This document shows positions 23,391-34,051 of a DNA stretch of 36,996 nucleotides, piece by piece. The stretch covers positions 1-36,996 of the forward strand of contig JAIOPX010000001.1 of NCBI GenBank assembly GCA_021413705.1. Direction: 5' to 3'. Each line of letters starts with the position of its first letter. Within the stretch, counting starts at the first letter, position 1. The notes beneath the pieces were generated by a model. That model worked only from the letters and a program-made list of their open reading frames with translations. It was not told the DNA's origin and searched no databases. Source of the DNA: Planctomycetota bacterium (GTDB lineage: Bacteria > Planctomycetota > Planctomycetia > Pirellulales > UBA7805). The position numbers were made by a program, and so were the translations under genes.

Positions 23391-26300
23391 ATGAGGAAGA
23401 TCGGTCACAAACAGAGCTGTCCGTCGCGCATTGTCAAACTGCTCTTGGCATTCTTTGCGGCGCTGGCCCACCCTGCCGTGGGCGAAGGAGCAACCTTCAG
23501 CTTCCTCGGCGGCGATTTCACCACTCACGACGCGTGGCGAACCACGGACGTGGTCAAGTTATTCGACGCGGACGGTGACAATGTTTATGGCACCGATGGC
23601 TATCTTTTGCTCAATAGCAACAGCGGAGCCCCCGTATCACAGCCGCTCTACCTGAACACAACGAATGTTGCGCCGAGCCAATTCGGCCCGTCGGGCAGTT
23701 ATGTGTCGATCGACGACCCTGCCGTCACCCCCGGCCCCGGCCCGATCGTCAATATCAATACGGGTACGGGCTATGGCGGCAACAGCGAGACCGACTTCGT
23801 TCAATTCTCCATCTCGCAGGCCGGCAGCTTTCGCATCGGCGTTCTGCAAGACAACCACGATTTTGCGGCCATTTCTCCCATCAGCTTGCGGCTGCGTCAA
23901 ACATCGGGCGGCGCCGCCGACACCGGGCTCCATTTAACCGACACGGATCGCAATGTGAATGGAGACTGGTATTTCTTCGATGTCGTCGATGCGACGCCAG
24001 GAGACGTTTATCGGATCTCCGGCCTGGGCGACACGGGGCACGGCAGCAATGGCATCGGCGCCGTGACCTTCGATACGCTCTTCACGGGGACAGGGCTCAC
24101 ATGGAACGCGGGGGCCAATGGCAATTGGTCGGACCCGACCTGGACCGGCGGCCCACCCACATTCCCCAACGCTGCCGACAGCGTGGTGGCCACGATCGAC
24201 ACGCCTCATGTGGTCACGATCGACGGGGCGCGCGACACCCTGAAGTTGAATGTTTCCAACGGCGGCGCCGTGGATGTGGCCGCCGCCACAAGCCTGGCCG
24301 TATCGGATACAACGACCGTTGGCGCCGCGTCGAGCATCACGGTCCAGGGAGTTGGAGCCTTCACTTCCCATAAGGGCACGATCAGCCTGTTGAATACCAA
24401 CGGCGGATCGGCCACGGTTGGGGTTGGCGATAGCCTGGATGTCAATACTTGGGACGTGCAGTCGGTTGCCGGTACGACACTCAACAAGACGGGCGCTGGC
24501 GTTTTGAATGTCGGGCAGGTATCCAATGCCACTGCCAACACCGGCGTGACGGTTCAGGCCGGCACTTTCCAGGCAAATGGCGCCACGCCCCTGGGGGCAG
24601 CCGGCGGAACGATCACGCTCGATGGCGGTACGTTCGCCGTCAATCACACTTCGGCAGTGACCATGAGCAACTCGATTGCGATTACCGCCAATGGAGGCGG
24701 TCTCGCCGCGACCAATGCGGATGTCAACTATGGCGGCGTCACCATTCCCAACGGTGTGACGCTTTCGACCTCGGGCGCCGGGCAGACCAGCGTCAACAGC
24801 ACAACCCTAAGCGGCGCAACGGCGACGATCAATTCCAGTAACGTCCACGACGTTGGCACTTATAACGACGGCGGCGCGAACAAGACGATCACCATCGCCG
24901 GCGGCGCCAATGGCGTTACGTCGTTCAACAACATTACGCCGGGCAACATCAACGCCGCCAGCACGACGTTGCGGGTGACGAGCGGCACGCTGGAAGGCAA
25001 GGGAGCCAACCCGCTGGGTGGGGCCAGTGTCACGCTGGCTGGCGGGGAACTGAAAGTCAGCCTGGGGGGCGGGACCGCTTTCTCGCCGTCGAGCACGGGC
25101 ATGAACGCCTGGTTCGACGCTTCCCTGGGCACAACGACCGATGGCAATGGGGTAACAACCTGGCTCGACCAGTCGGGCAATGGCCACAATGCCACCCGAA
25201 CCAACGGCACCTTGCAGATCGCGGGGAATGCGATCAATGGTCTGCCGGCCGTCCGATTTAACGATAACGCCATCGCGAGCATGACGGGTAACATGTACTC
25301 CAAGACCCAGTTCATCGTGACCAAGATGGATGGCGGCGACTGGGGCGCGTGGATGGGAAGCCAAGTGCGTTCCGGCTACATGCTGAACCAGAACGGCAAT
25401 TTCTGGGACCAGAATGTCCCCGCGGGAGTTTCCAAAAATGGTACGGACTTGGGAGGCTACCCCTTCTACTTGGGTGACGATCGCACTTCCCAATATATGG
25501 TCTTGAAAATCGAGGGCAATGACAACAACACCAGCCCACGGCTCTACGAACTTGGCCGATCTGAAGGTTGGTACTCTCTGAATAATTACCTGGCCGAGAT
25601 CATTTCCTACGACCATGTGCTGAGCCCCGCCGAAGAGAACGATATCGGCGGCTATCTCGCGACCAAGTACGGGATCACGACCAGCTACAACGGAGGCGGA
25701 GCGGTCGTCAACACCAGCGGCAATCTCAACATGTCGTCCACGCCGATCGCGGTCGAAGCCAGCAGCACGCTCAACGCGCTGACGGACGGCAGCGCCAGCT
25801 TCGGCAATCTGAGTTTCATCGGCGGCGTGCTTACGGCCAAGGGTTCACCCGGCGGGATCAGTTTCAATGGCACGTCGGTCGCGGCCGCGGCGACCGGTGG
25901 CGTGGACGCTAAAGTAGCCGTCGCGCTGGGGCCACTCACGCTGGGCAGTGGCGCGACGTTTTCCGTCAATGGCGCCGTGAGCACGATGGGCACCTCGCTT
26001 TCGGGCAGCAGCGCCACGATCAATGTGGCCAGCGGATCGACGTTTAATCCCGTCTCCTATGACGACGGCGGCAGCCCCAAGACGCTGACGACTGGTGGGG
26101 CGGGCACCTTTGTGCTGAACAACAGCGCCAATACGATCTCCGCCGCGGCCACCATCTTTCGCATCGCCGACGGTGTGCTCGACACAACGCCCACCGCAAC
26201 CAGCGCCAACGATCCCTTGGGGGGCGCTACAAGCATTCAAATGGCCGGTGGGAAGTTGAAGCTGCAAGGGGAGACGACCACCACCTTAGGCGCACTGCGC

Positions 26301-29300
26301 GCGCAACTCTATTATCATCCCACCGAATGGAATCCGGCCAAGTTTCTCACCTTCTCCAACGATTTTGGAAATAGCATCCTCAATGAGACTCCCACCCAAA
26401 CCGGCGTGGACACCGGACTTGGCAATTCCAACGGAGTCGGAATCAACTACAACGGCACTTTCAATACGCTCTTCCCGGGCATGCCTTCGACGGATCACTT
26501 CCAGGTTGCCTGGACCGGCAACCTCACCGCTCCCACAACCGGCAATTACCAACTCTATTCCTACTGGTCGGACGACGCCTACAGCGTCTATGTCGATCTG
26601 AATCAGAACGGGGTCTTCGAAACCAACGAAAAGCGCTGGGAAGGCAATACCGGCTATGGTGGGTCTGGCGCTTTCACATTGACCGGTGGTCAGACCTATA
26701 AGGTGGCGTTGGGCTTTGCCGAATGGGAAGGTGGCGAAAACGTCGGTTTCCACATCGACGGCCCCGGCGGCCTGAATGAAAACGTCAATCCAAGCAGCCC
26801 GAATCAAACGGGGATGTGGAGTTATAGTTCGATCGGAGCCTTGAACCTCACCAGCAAGTCCGTGGCGGTTGACGCGACCTCGGAGATTCAAGCGATTTCG
26901 GACATTTCGGCATCTTTCGGCCCGCTGACGCTTAACAACGGCGTGCTGACCGTAAGCGGATCGCCGAGCGTAAGCTTCGCAAGTACGACGCTCAATGCGT
27001 CGGCAACCCTGGTGGGGCTCAGCAGCGGCGGCGATATGGACGCCGGCATCATCAATGGCAACGGCGCGGCGGCAACCTTCGTTAAAGGCGGAACCGGCAC
27101 GCTGACGCTCAACACGGCCAATACCGGCTTGAGCAATGCAATGTTCGACGTCCAAGGGGGAATGTTGATCGCCCCCACACCCGGCAGCCTGGGAGGCGCC
27201 GCGGCCGCGCAACTTTCCGGCGGCACGCTCTGGCTCTCCAGCAACGGTGGCGATGTGGCCTATGACATTGACGTGAATATCGCGCAGAACGGCACATTGA
27301 AGGTGGGCAAGGCGACCGGCGGCGCCGATGGCCCGCTGACCGTCACCCTGGGCTCTCCCGGCAAAACGCTGACAGTCCAGAACGGCAAGATCCTGACCGT
27401 AAGCGCGACGGACAACTATGCCTTGAACATCAATAACAGCGTCGCGATTCAGGATGACGCCCGGATGGACGTCAGCGGCGCTGGGGTGAATATCAACATC
27501 TTGGGCGCAACCACTTTTACGATGGGCAATAATGCCACGCTGAACCTGGACGCCGGCACGCTGACAACCGACAAAGCCTTGGACGTCTACAATCTGAACT
27601 TCAACGGCGGACTGTTTGTGCAGACAGGCACGGGAGCCGACAAGAACCTCCATGTGCGTGGCATGTTGACGATTAACAATGCGGCCACGAATCTGGACCT
27701 TACCGGGGGGGCCAGTTTGAGCACTTCTGCCAGCGCCACGATCAACATCGTCAATGGAACTATCTCGACCGATTCGGCTCTCAATGTTGGCAATTTGACG
27801 GTCGAGGCGGGGGGCAATTTGAATCGCACGGGCTCGGGCGCCGCGGGGGATGTTCTGGTGGGGGATAAGCTCCGCCTCGTCAACAAGACGATGGACACAA
27901 CCGGATCGACGCTGAGTGTCGGTAATCGCATCGAGTTGGACGGCTCGCACCTCACCTCCGGCAACGTCCTGACAGTCAATAGTCTCTGGATGAACAACGG
28001 CAGCACAATCAACTCCGCCGGGGCCATGACCGTTAACGGTTCTCTGGAGCTCTACAATGGCACGAACGCCAGTTTTGCCGGCGGGCTGAGTGTCGGCGAC
28101 CGTATCCAGATGGAGACCAACGCCACACTGACATACGGCAATCCGCTGACGTTTAACTCGCTGTGGATGAACAACTACAGCACGCTCACCGCGGGCGCGA
28201 ACACGACCATCAACAGCCAGATCGAATTGTACAGTTACTCCGTCGCCGACTTCAGCGGCTACACGCTCAACACCAACTGGCAAAATGTTTACATCAACAA
28301 CTTCGCCGAACTGAAGGTTGCGGCCGGAAATAACCTGAACATCAACTACCTGCAAGTCTGGGAAGGGGGCAAAATCACCGCACCAGGCGCCACCATCACG
28401 ATCAACGATCGTGCCTATTTGCAGCGCGGCACCTATGCCTTCAACATTGCCGGCAACCAGAGCAATAGTTACGTTCAAATCACCGGTGGTGGAGTTGACG
28501 ATCAAAACACGGATCGCGACGTACATCTGACGGGAACCAATACCTACACGGGGGAAACTCAAATCCACGACGCCACAGTCCTGGTGGCTAACGATGGAGT
28601 GGGACTGCCGAGCGGTTCCTCCTTGCGATTCTTCAACGGCGTGCTTGGCGGCAGCGGCACTTTTACCCGCGTGCTCGGCAACGACCCCGGCCAGGTGGCG
28701 TTCCACGGTTCGGGTGGGTTTGCCGGATACGGCGCACCGCTGACCGTGTCTCTCGGGACGGTGGCTGACGGAGCCAACGCACCCTTGTATTGGAACAGTT
28801 TCGAGCAGGGATTTAACAATCAGGTTCTCTATCTCGGCTCGGCGCACTCCACGCACAATGTGACGCTGACCAACAACATCGAAATCAACTCGAACGCCCA
28901 AATCCGGACGGAAAGCCGCACCACGCTGGCGACTCTCTCGGGCAACCTGACCGGTACGGAAATGTTGGAGAAGCAAGGGCCGGGTACTCTGATGTTGGCC
29001 GGTGACAATAGCGGGTTCTCAGGCAGGCTGCGTATCCGGCGTGGCGCGGTAGACGTGGGGCTGAACGGCGCTGGGCTCGGTTCAAGCAATGTTGATCTCC
29101 AGGCTGATACAGACGACCCTTCTGCCAAAGGAGCCATTCTGCAGGCGCGCGGCGCGCTCAGCATGACCATCGGCAACGACCCTGGCAACATTCGCTGGGA
29201 GGATAACGGAGGTGGGTTCGCGGCCCGTGGCGGAACACTGAGCGTCACCCTCAATGGAGGCGCGACAATCAATTGGAACGATGATCCGAGCGGATTGCGG

Positions 29301-32300
29301 GGAAGGAACCTGATGTTTGGTTCCGGCACCGCGGACAACATAGTGACTCTCACCAACAATATCGACTTCCAAAACGACTCTAAGCGAGTCTACGCTTTTG
29401 ATAACCCCAATTCGGCCAACGACAAAGCCGTGCTGGGGGGTAATCTGACCAACATTCGCGGTTTTGAAAAACGTGGCGACGGAGTGTTGGAAACCCACGG
29501 CAACGCTGGGTTGCTCTCCACAGATGGTGAACAGGTGCGGATCTATGACGGCGGCACGCTCAAGGTGGTGGGCAATCTCCGTGCCGGCAATGAGGAGACG
29601 AACCCCGACCCGAGATACTTCGGCTCCTCGGTGAACAACGTCGAGAATTACGATGGCAAGCTCGTCGTCACCGGGAATGTTCAAGCGAATTGGTATTTCG
29701 GGGGCGGTGCGATCAATTCCACGAACGAGATTGCCGGAAATCTGACGATCCGAAGCCACTACGAACAGAACGAGGGAACCGCGCACATCGGGGGCAACCT
29801 CCAGACGGGTGCTGAGTGGGTCGGCGTTCGCAACAGCACGGTATTAACGGTGGATGGGAACCTCCGCTCCGGTGCGCCGTCGGGCAGCGCCGCGGACCGT
29901 GACGTTTACAGTTGGGGTGGCGGCAGGATCAACGTGGGGGGAGATCTGAAGGCGAATCGGTTGTACTTTGAACAAGGGCGCGCAACGGGAGGCCAAGTAC
30001 CCGGTCTGACCGTGGCCGGCACCGTTCAACTTCAGGACGGCATCGATCTGAGGACGGGTTCATCGACCCTCAACCACGTCGTCGCACCGAACTACGTGAA
30101 TCTCTACTATGGTGCGGATCTCACCATCAATGGAAACCTGACGACCAACTCCCTCAACGCGAACGAATGGGACTATTGGGATTACGTCGGCGGACGTGCC
30201 TCATCGATCCACCTCAACGGTGCTACGGCCGTCATTGGCGGTGGCAACGGCAATATCAACATGAACGCCAGCAACCCCAGTAACGGCTACGGCGTGCTGG
30301 ACGGCTCGGCGACCGTGTCGGCCAATTATGTGGGGATTCACAACAAGTCGAAGCTGGGCGGCACTTTGACTCTGAACGTCAAGGACAAGGTTGAAATCAG
30401 CGACAACTCCGCCATCGCCCCCGGCTATAGCCCTGGCACGTTGACCATTGGCCTCAACGAGGGCAGCGGCGGAAATCTGCAACTCAACGGCGGATCCCAT
30501 TACCTGTTTGAAGGGGGCGATCTGGTCGATGTCCATGGAAGCCTGACCGCGTTTGACAATTGGAATCTGGATGTTCTCGCCACGGGCCAACGCCTGGTTC
30601 TGGGGGGCAGCATCGCGCTGTTCAAATATGGCACGCTCGGCGACTTCGACTACACCCCCAACTTGGACGTTTCGTCGTTGATCGCAGCCGGGTGGCTGGC
30701 TCCCGATTTCGACCTGGGCACCCTGAGTCTCTCGTCCGTCAGTGGAAAGATCATGCTCAACGGCCTCCAGGCGAAGCCATCCGTTTGGACCGGCGGCAGC
30801 ACGGGCCCCGGCGACAACAACTGGCAGACCGGCACGAACTGGGATCTGCCTGCCGCGGCAGGCGCCGCCCTGCAATTTGCAGGTTCGACGCGGACGACGA
30901 CCAACAACGATTTTGAATCTGGCACGTCGTTTGGAGGAATCGACTTCGCCCCAGGAGCGGCTGCGTTCACGCTCAATGGCAATCCCATCGCCTTGGCCGG
31001 CCCGATCACCAACAATTCTTCCAACCAACAGACGATCAATCTGAATATCGCCCTGTCGCAAACGATCGCTCTGGACACCGGCTCCAACAAGGTGACTCTC
31101 GGCGGCAATCTCAGCGGAGCTGGCGGACTGATCAAGTCTGGCAATGGCGAGTTGGCTCTCGGTGGCGTCAACACGCAGGCGGGTGCCGTAGAAATCCAGG
31201 CCGGCATCGTGTCGGTCGCCAACGACACCGCGCTGGGCGCCACCGGGCCGAGCGGGGCCACGCTGAAGTTCAATGGCGGCACTCTGAAGACTACCGCGGG
31301 AATCACTTCCTCACGTCCCGTGAATGTTGACGCGGCAGGAGGAACATTTGACTCCAATGGCTTCGACTCGACCTTCAATGGCGTAGTCTCCGGCAATGGC
31401 ACATTGACCAAGGCTGGCAACGGTACGCTCAATGTGCTGGGAACGTCCAACACGTTGTCCGGATCGTATAACGTCACCGGAGGCAAACTGCAGGGCAACT
31501 CCGCCAGCCTCACTGCACCGGTGGCTCTGTCGAACAACACGAACGTCACCTTCGATCAAGGTGTCGATGGCGCCTATTCCAAGCAAATCAGCGGCACGGG
31601 CAGCCTGATCAAAACGGGGAGTGGTGTGTTGGCGGTAAGTGGCACCAGCACCTACGAGGGTGCGACCATTATCGCGGGTGGAACACTGCAATTGGTGGGC
31701 AGAGTCACAACTCCCGGAATGAATGCAGGTTGGTTCACGAATGTTTTTGGCGCCAATGCTGGTTTGGACTTGGATAATGCCGCTTATTCGGTGCCAACGG
31801 ATCGTCCGTTTGCAGGAAACGCGGGAGTTCTCGCGATGACCCCCGTCAGCACGATGCTCAACTATATGGGGCAAGTTCAAGGGTTTGGCACGCTCGGCGA
31901 TGTCGGCAACAATACTGGCTCGGGCAGTGATAACTTCGCGACGGCGTGGAGCGGCACCCTCACTCCCGATGTCAGCGGCAGTTACCACTTCCGTTGGGAC
32001 AACGACGACCAGGGTGCCCTGTATATTGATTTCAACGGCGACGGAACATTTCAGCCTGCCGATCGGGTCGGCAACATCGAGTGGCACGGCAACGGCGATG
32101 CGAGCCTGACTGCGGGAGTCGATTACAACTTCATCTACATGTCGCATGAAGACGGCGGCGGAGAGAGCAATAACTTCTGGATCACCAAGCCCGGCTTCGG
32201 CGAGGAATATGTGAATCCCAGTAGCTCCAATCAGACCGGTATGTGGAACGTCGTCAGCCTCAGCGGCGGCGACAATCGCCTTCCCACCAACACGCCCGTC

Positions 32301-33146
32301 TCAATCGCAGCCGGTTCCACCCTGGATCTCAATGGCGTGAACCAGCAGATCGCCTCGTTGTCCAACCATCTCGGCAGCGGCGGGAGCGTGACCAACAGTG
32401 GAAGTAGTGATGTGGTTTTGATTATCAGTGGTGGCACAGGTGTGTTCAGTGGCGTTATTAGTGACGGCGCCACCAACAACATTAGCCTGGTGAAAAGCGG
32501 ATCTGGCACGCAGACTCTGTCGGGCAACAGCACCTACAGCGGTACGACGACCATCAGCGGCGGCACGCTCCTGGTCAACGGCGACAACTCCCTGGCCACC
32601 GGAATGGTCACCGTTGAGAGCGGCGGCACGCTCGGCGGCACAGGAATTATTGGCGGAGCCACCACCATCCTCAGTGGCGGCAAGCTCGCTCCCGGCGCAT
32701 CGATTGGCATCCTGACTATTGACGACACCTTCGACATTAGCGGCGCGGTGAGTTCCGTGAACAGCCAATCGCTTCTCTTCGAGCTGGGCACGAACCCATC
32801 CAGCGATAGGGTGACCGTGACCGGCAGCAATCTGTTCGTCGTCGGCTTGGGCGATTTGGAGTTCGACGACTTCGTGTTTAGCGGCGCCCCGACTGCCGGC
32901 ACCTATACCCTGTTCGACACCAACGTGGATATCTTTGGAACGCTGGGAACGAACTTGTCGGGCATGATCGGCTCCTATTTAGCCACATTGTTCCTGGGTG
33001 ACGATAACAACGACATTATGCTGAACCTCGTCGCGGAGGATGCGGAACCTTCGGCAGTACCCGAGCCTTCGACGTTCGTCCTGGCCGCTCTGGGTTTGGC
33101 TGCCCTCAGCTTCGCCGCTTGGCGCAGAAAGTATCGTCGGGTCTAA
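23391..33146 (+). CDS. Giant PEP-CTERM adhesin-like protein with beta-strand repeats, lectin-like and PA14 domains
   Basis: ATG 23391 has AAAGGAA 6 bp upstream and begins a signal peptide (IVKLLLAFFAALAHPAVGEG); the frame opens 300 bp earlier, without signal features. The protein of about 3251 residues has an N-terminal beta domain (residues about 30-230), then Gly/Asn/Thr-rich autotransporter-associated beta-strand repeats. A concanavalin-like domain lies near 563-763 (MNAWFDASLGTTTDGNGVTT to GGYLATKYGIT). PA14-like domains lie near 968-1146 and 2777-2953, and both end in NPSS-x-NQTGMW. Classical repeats near 3035-3065 read SGSGTQTLSGNSTYSGTTTI. The end is a PEP-CTERM signal (VPEPSTFVLAALGLAALSFA, then AWRRKYRRV), for exosortase sorting. 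It is probably an extracellular matrix or carbohydrate-binding protein. Confidence 0.93.
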   Translation: MRKIGHKQSCPSRIVKLLLAFFAALAHPAVGEGATFSFLGGDFTTHDAWRTTDVVKLFDADGDNVYGTDGYLLLNSNSGAPVSQPLYLNTTNVAPSQFGPSGSYVSIDDPAVTPGPGPIVNINTGTGYGGNSETDFVQFSISQAGSFRIGVLQDNHDFAAISPISLRLRQTSGGAADTGLHLTDTDRNVNGDWYFFDVVDATPGDVYRISGLGDTGHGSNGIGAVTFDTLFTGTGLTWNAGANGNWSDPTWTGGPPTFPNAADSVVATIDTPHVVTIDGARDTLKLNVSNGGAVDVAAATSLAVSDTTTVGAASSITVQGVGAFTSHKGTISLLNTNGGSATVGVGDSLDVNTWDVQSVAGTTLNKTGAGVLNVGQVSNATANTGVTVQAGTFQANGATPLGAAGGTITLDGGTFAVNHTSAVTMSNSIAITANGGGLAATNADVNYGGVTIPNGVTLSTSGAGQTSVNSTTLSGATATINSSNVHDVGTYNDGGANKTITIAGGANGVTSFNNITPGNINAASTTLRVTSGTLEGKGANPLGGASVTLAGGELKVSLGGGTAFSPSSTGMNAWFDASLGTTTDGNGVTTWLDQSGNGHNATRTNGTLQIAGNAINGLPAVRFNDNAIASMTGNMYSKTQFIVTKMDGGDWGAWMGSQVRSGYMLNQNGNFWDQNVPAGVSKNGTDLGGYPFYLGDDRTSQYMVLKIEGNDNNTSPRLYELGRSEGWYSLNNYLAEIISYDHVLSPAEENDIGGYLATKYGITTSYNGGGAVVNTSGNLNMSSTPIAVEASSTLNALTDGSASFGNLSFIGGVLTAKGSPGGISFNGTSVAAAATGGVDAKVAVALGPLTLGSGATFSVNGAVSTMGTSLSGSSATINVASGSTFNPVSYDDGGSPKTLTTGGAGTFVLNNSANTISAAATIFRIADGVLDTTPTATSANDPLGGATSIQMAGGKLKLQGETTTTLGALRAQLYYHPTEWNPAKFLTFSNDFGNSILNETPTQTGVDTGLGNSNGVGINYNGTFNTLFPGMPSTDHFQVAWTGNLTAPTTGNYQLYSYWSDDAYSVYVDLNQNGVFETNEKRWEGNTGYGGSGAFTLTGGQTYKVALGFAEWEGGENVGFHIDGPGGLNENVNPSSPNQTGMWSYSSIGALNLTSKSVAVDATSEIQAISDISASFGPLTLNNGVLTVSGSPSVSFASTTLNASATLVGLSSGGDMDAGIINGNGAAATFVKGGTGTLTLNTANTGLSNAMFDVQGGMLIAPTPGSLGGAAAAQLSGGTLWLSSNGGDVAYDIDVNIAQNGTLKVGKATGGADGPLTVTLGSPGKTLTVQNGKILTVSATDNYALNINNSVAIQDDARMDVSGAGVNINILGATTFTMGNNATLNLDAGTLTTDKALDVYNLNFNGGLFVQTGTGADKNLHVRGMLTINNAATNLDLTGGASLSTSASATINIVNGTISTDSALNVGNLTVEAGGNLNRTGSGAAGDVLVGDKLRLVNKTMDTTGSTLSVGNRIELDGSHLTSGNVLTVNSLWMNNGSTINSAGAMTVNGSLELYNGTNASFAGGLSVGDRIQMETNATLTYGNPLTFNSLWMNNYSTLTAGANTTINSQIELYSYSVADFSGYTLNTNWQNVYINNFAELKVAAGNNLNINYLQVWEGGKITAPGATITINDRAYLQRGTYAFNIAGNQSNSYVQITGGGVDDQNTDRDVHLTGTNTYTGETQIHDATVLVANDGVGLPSGSSLRFFNGVLGGSGTFTRVLGNDPGQVAFHGSGGFAGYGAPLTVSLGTVADGANAPLYWNSFEQGFNNQVLYLGSAHSTHNVTLTNNIEINSNAQIRTESRTTLATLSGNLTGTEMLEKQGPGTLMLAGDNSGFSGRLRIRRGAVDVGLNGAGLGSSNVDLQADTDDPSAKGAILQARGALSMTIGNDPGNIRWEDNGGGFAARGGTLSVTLNGGATINWNDDPSGLRGRNLMFGSGTADNIVTLTNNIDFQNDSKRVYAFDNPNSANDKAVLGGNLTNIRGFEKRGDGVLETHGNAGLLSTDGEQVRIYDGGTLKVVGNLRAGNEETNPDPRYFGSSVNNVENYDGKLVVTGNVQANWYFGGGAINSTNEIAGNLTIRSHYEQNEGTAHIGGNLQTGAEWVGVRNSTVLTVDGNLRSGAPSGSAADRDVYSWGGGRINVGGDLKANRLYFEQGRATGGQVPGLTVAGTVQLQDGIDLRTGSSTLNHVVAPNYVNLYYGADLTINGNLTTNSLNANEWDYWDYVGGRASSIHLNGATAVIGGGNGNINMNASNPSNGYGVLDGSATVSANYVGIHNKSKLGGTLTLNVKDKVEISDNSAIAPGYSPGTLTIGLNEGSGGNLQLNGGSHYLFEGGDLVDVHGSLTAFDNWNLDVLATGQRLVLGGSIALFKYGTLGDFDYTPNLDVSSLIAAGWLAPDFDLGTLSLSSVSGKIMLNGLQAKPSVWTGGSTGPGDNNWQTGTNWDLPAAAGAALQFAGSTRTTTNNDFESGTSFGGIDFAPGAAAFTLNGNPIALAGPITNNSSNQQTINLNIALSQTIALDTGSNKVTLGGNLSGAGGLIKSGNGELALGGVNTQAGAVEIQAGIVSVANDTALGATGPSGATLKFNGGTLKTTAGITSSRPVNVDAAGGTFDSNGFDSTFNGVVSGNGTLTKAGNGTLNVLGTSNTLSGSYNVTGGKLQGNSASLTAPVALSNNTNVTFDQGVDGAYSKQISGTGSLIKTGSGVLAVSGTSTYEGATIIAGGTLQLVGRVTTPGMNAGWFTNVFGANAGLDLDNAAYSVPTDRPFAGNAGVLAMTPVSTMLNYMGQVQGFGTLGDVGNNTGSGSDNFATAWSGTLTPDVSGSYHFRWDNDDQGALYIDFNGDGTFQPADRVGNIEWHGNGDASLTAGVDYNFIYMSHEDGGGESNNFWITKPGFGEEYVNPSSSNQTGMWNVVSLSGGDNRLPTNTPVSIAAGSTLDLNGVNQQIASLSNHLGSGGSVTNSGSSDVVLIISGGTGVFSGVISDGATNNISLVKSGSGTQTLSGNSTYSGTTTISGGTLLVNGDNSLATGMVTVESGGTLGGTGIIGGATTILSGGKLAPGASIGILTIDDTFDISGAVSSVNSQSLLFELGTNPSSDRVTVTGSNLFVVGLGDLEFDDFVFSGAPTAGTYTLFDTNVDIFGTLGTNLSGMIGSYLATLFLGDDNNDIMLNLVAEDAEPSAVPEPSTFVLAALGLAALSFAAWRRKYRRV

Positions 33147-33199
33147 CCGACCTCGACCCTCTACAACCTAAGCCATAACTGCCGAGGCAATGGTAGGGA

Positions 33200-34015
33200 T
33201 TAGGGAGCACCCAAGAACTTCGGGTACTTGATCACGTCGCCGCCGTTGTGGTAGTCCTCGCCGATGTAGAGATCGCCATCCTTCAAGGTGATGCCTTCCT
33301 GGTCTTTGCCCGGAAGGCTCCACTCCTTGATGAGCGTGCCATCAGGCTTCATCGCCCTTAGCAGATTCGCGCCGTCATAGATGGCGTACAGCACGGACTG
33401 GCTGGCCTCGTAGTGCATGTCGGAGATATCACCGACGCCCTTAAGCGGAGGGATCGTTCGTACATGCTTGACGGCGGTGCTGGTTTTACTGGAAACGATT
33501 GGCAACTGGAACACAAAGATACTTCCATCGGCTTGGAGGCCAGCGTAGAACAGACCACCTTCTTTGTGGCTGGCGTCGTGTACAAAAGTCAGAGCCTCCA
33601 GTCCGGAGTTGTCCGCGCCCTTCATCCAGGGCGTCAGATCGAAAGTTCGCGTCACTTTCCCCGTGACAATGTTCAGCTCGCGGATGCTATCGGGGTGTTC
33701 GATGCCCAGATAGATAAAGTTGCTCTGCGGCCGGGCGACAGTAATACCCTCCAAGTCACCCCCCACCTTGAGGTGGACCATGCCCGTGCCATCGGCAAGC
33801 ATTGAGGTAACGATCCCGCTATCGCTGATCAGGAAAAACTTCTTCAGCCGTGGATGCCACACGATGCCACTGGTCTCGTATCCGGCAGGCAGCTTGCCAC
33901 CGATAGAGATGCCGGGCAGCGCGCTAGGCGGGAACGGATAGGCCGACCAAGCCGTGGTGGCCGAGGCCAAGGCGAGGATCAGCGCAAAACAGATTCCGAA
34001 GAGTTGACCGTTCAT
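33200..34015 (-). CDS. SdiA-regulated-domain secreted protein (beta-propeller-like)
   Basis: The product of about 271 residues begins with a signal peptide (MNGQLFGICFALILALASAT). Short beta-blade motifs follow: SGIVWHPRLKKFFLISDSGI, GGDLEGITVARPQSNFIYLG, SGLEALTFVHDASHKEGGLF, ISDMHYEASQSVLYAIYDGA, and KDQEGITLKDGDLYIGEDYH. The repeated EGIT and LEALT stretches and the overall length match SdiA-regulated / phytase-esterase-like propellers. Three ATGs are in frame (34024, 34021, 34015); 34015 has GGA 9 bp upstream. It converges on the giant gene, with stops 54 bp apart. Substrate is unknown. Confidence 0.8.
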   Translation of the reverse strand: MNGQLFGICFALILALASATTAWSAYPFPPSALPGISIGGKLPAGYETSGIVWHPRLKKFFLISDSGIVTSMLADGTGMVHLKVGGDLEGITVARPQSNFIYLGIEHPDSIRELNIVTGKVTRTFDLTPWMKGADNSGLEALTFVHDASHKEGGLFYAGLQADGSIFVFQLPIVSSKTSTAVKHVRTIPPLKGVGDISDMHYEASQSVLYAIYDGANLLRAMKPDGTLIKEWSLPGKDQEGITLKDGDLYIGEDYHNGGDVIKYPKFLGAP

Positions 34016-34051
34016 GCACATCATTCCGCTATCGGTTCACAGGGCCGCTAG

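Noticed and set aside
26286..28976. A 896-codon open frame on the minus strand inside the giant gene
   Set aside because: It is antisense to repetitive coding sequence, its product is a biased mix of R, G, V, D and Q without a recognisable fold, and the plus-strand frame has clear domains throughout. Other long antisense frames in the same gene have the same cause.
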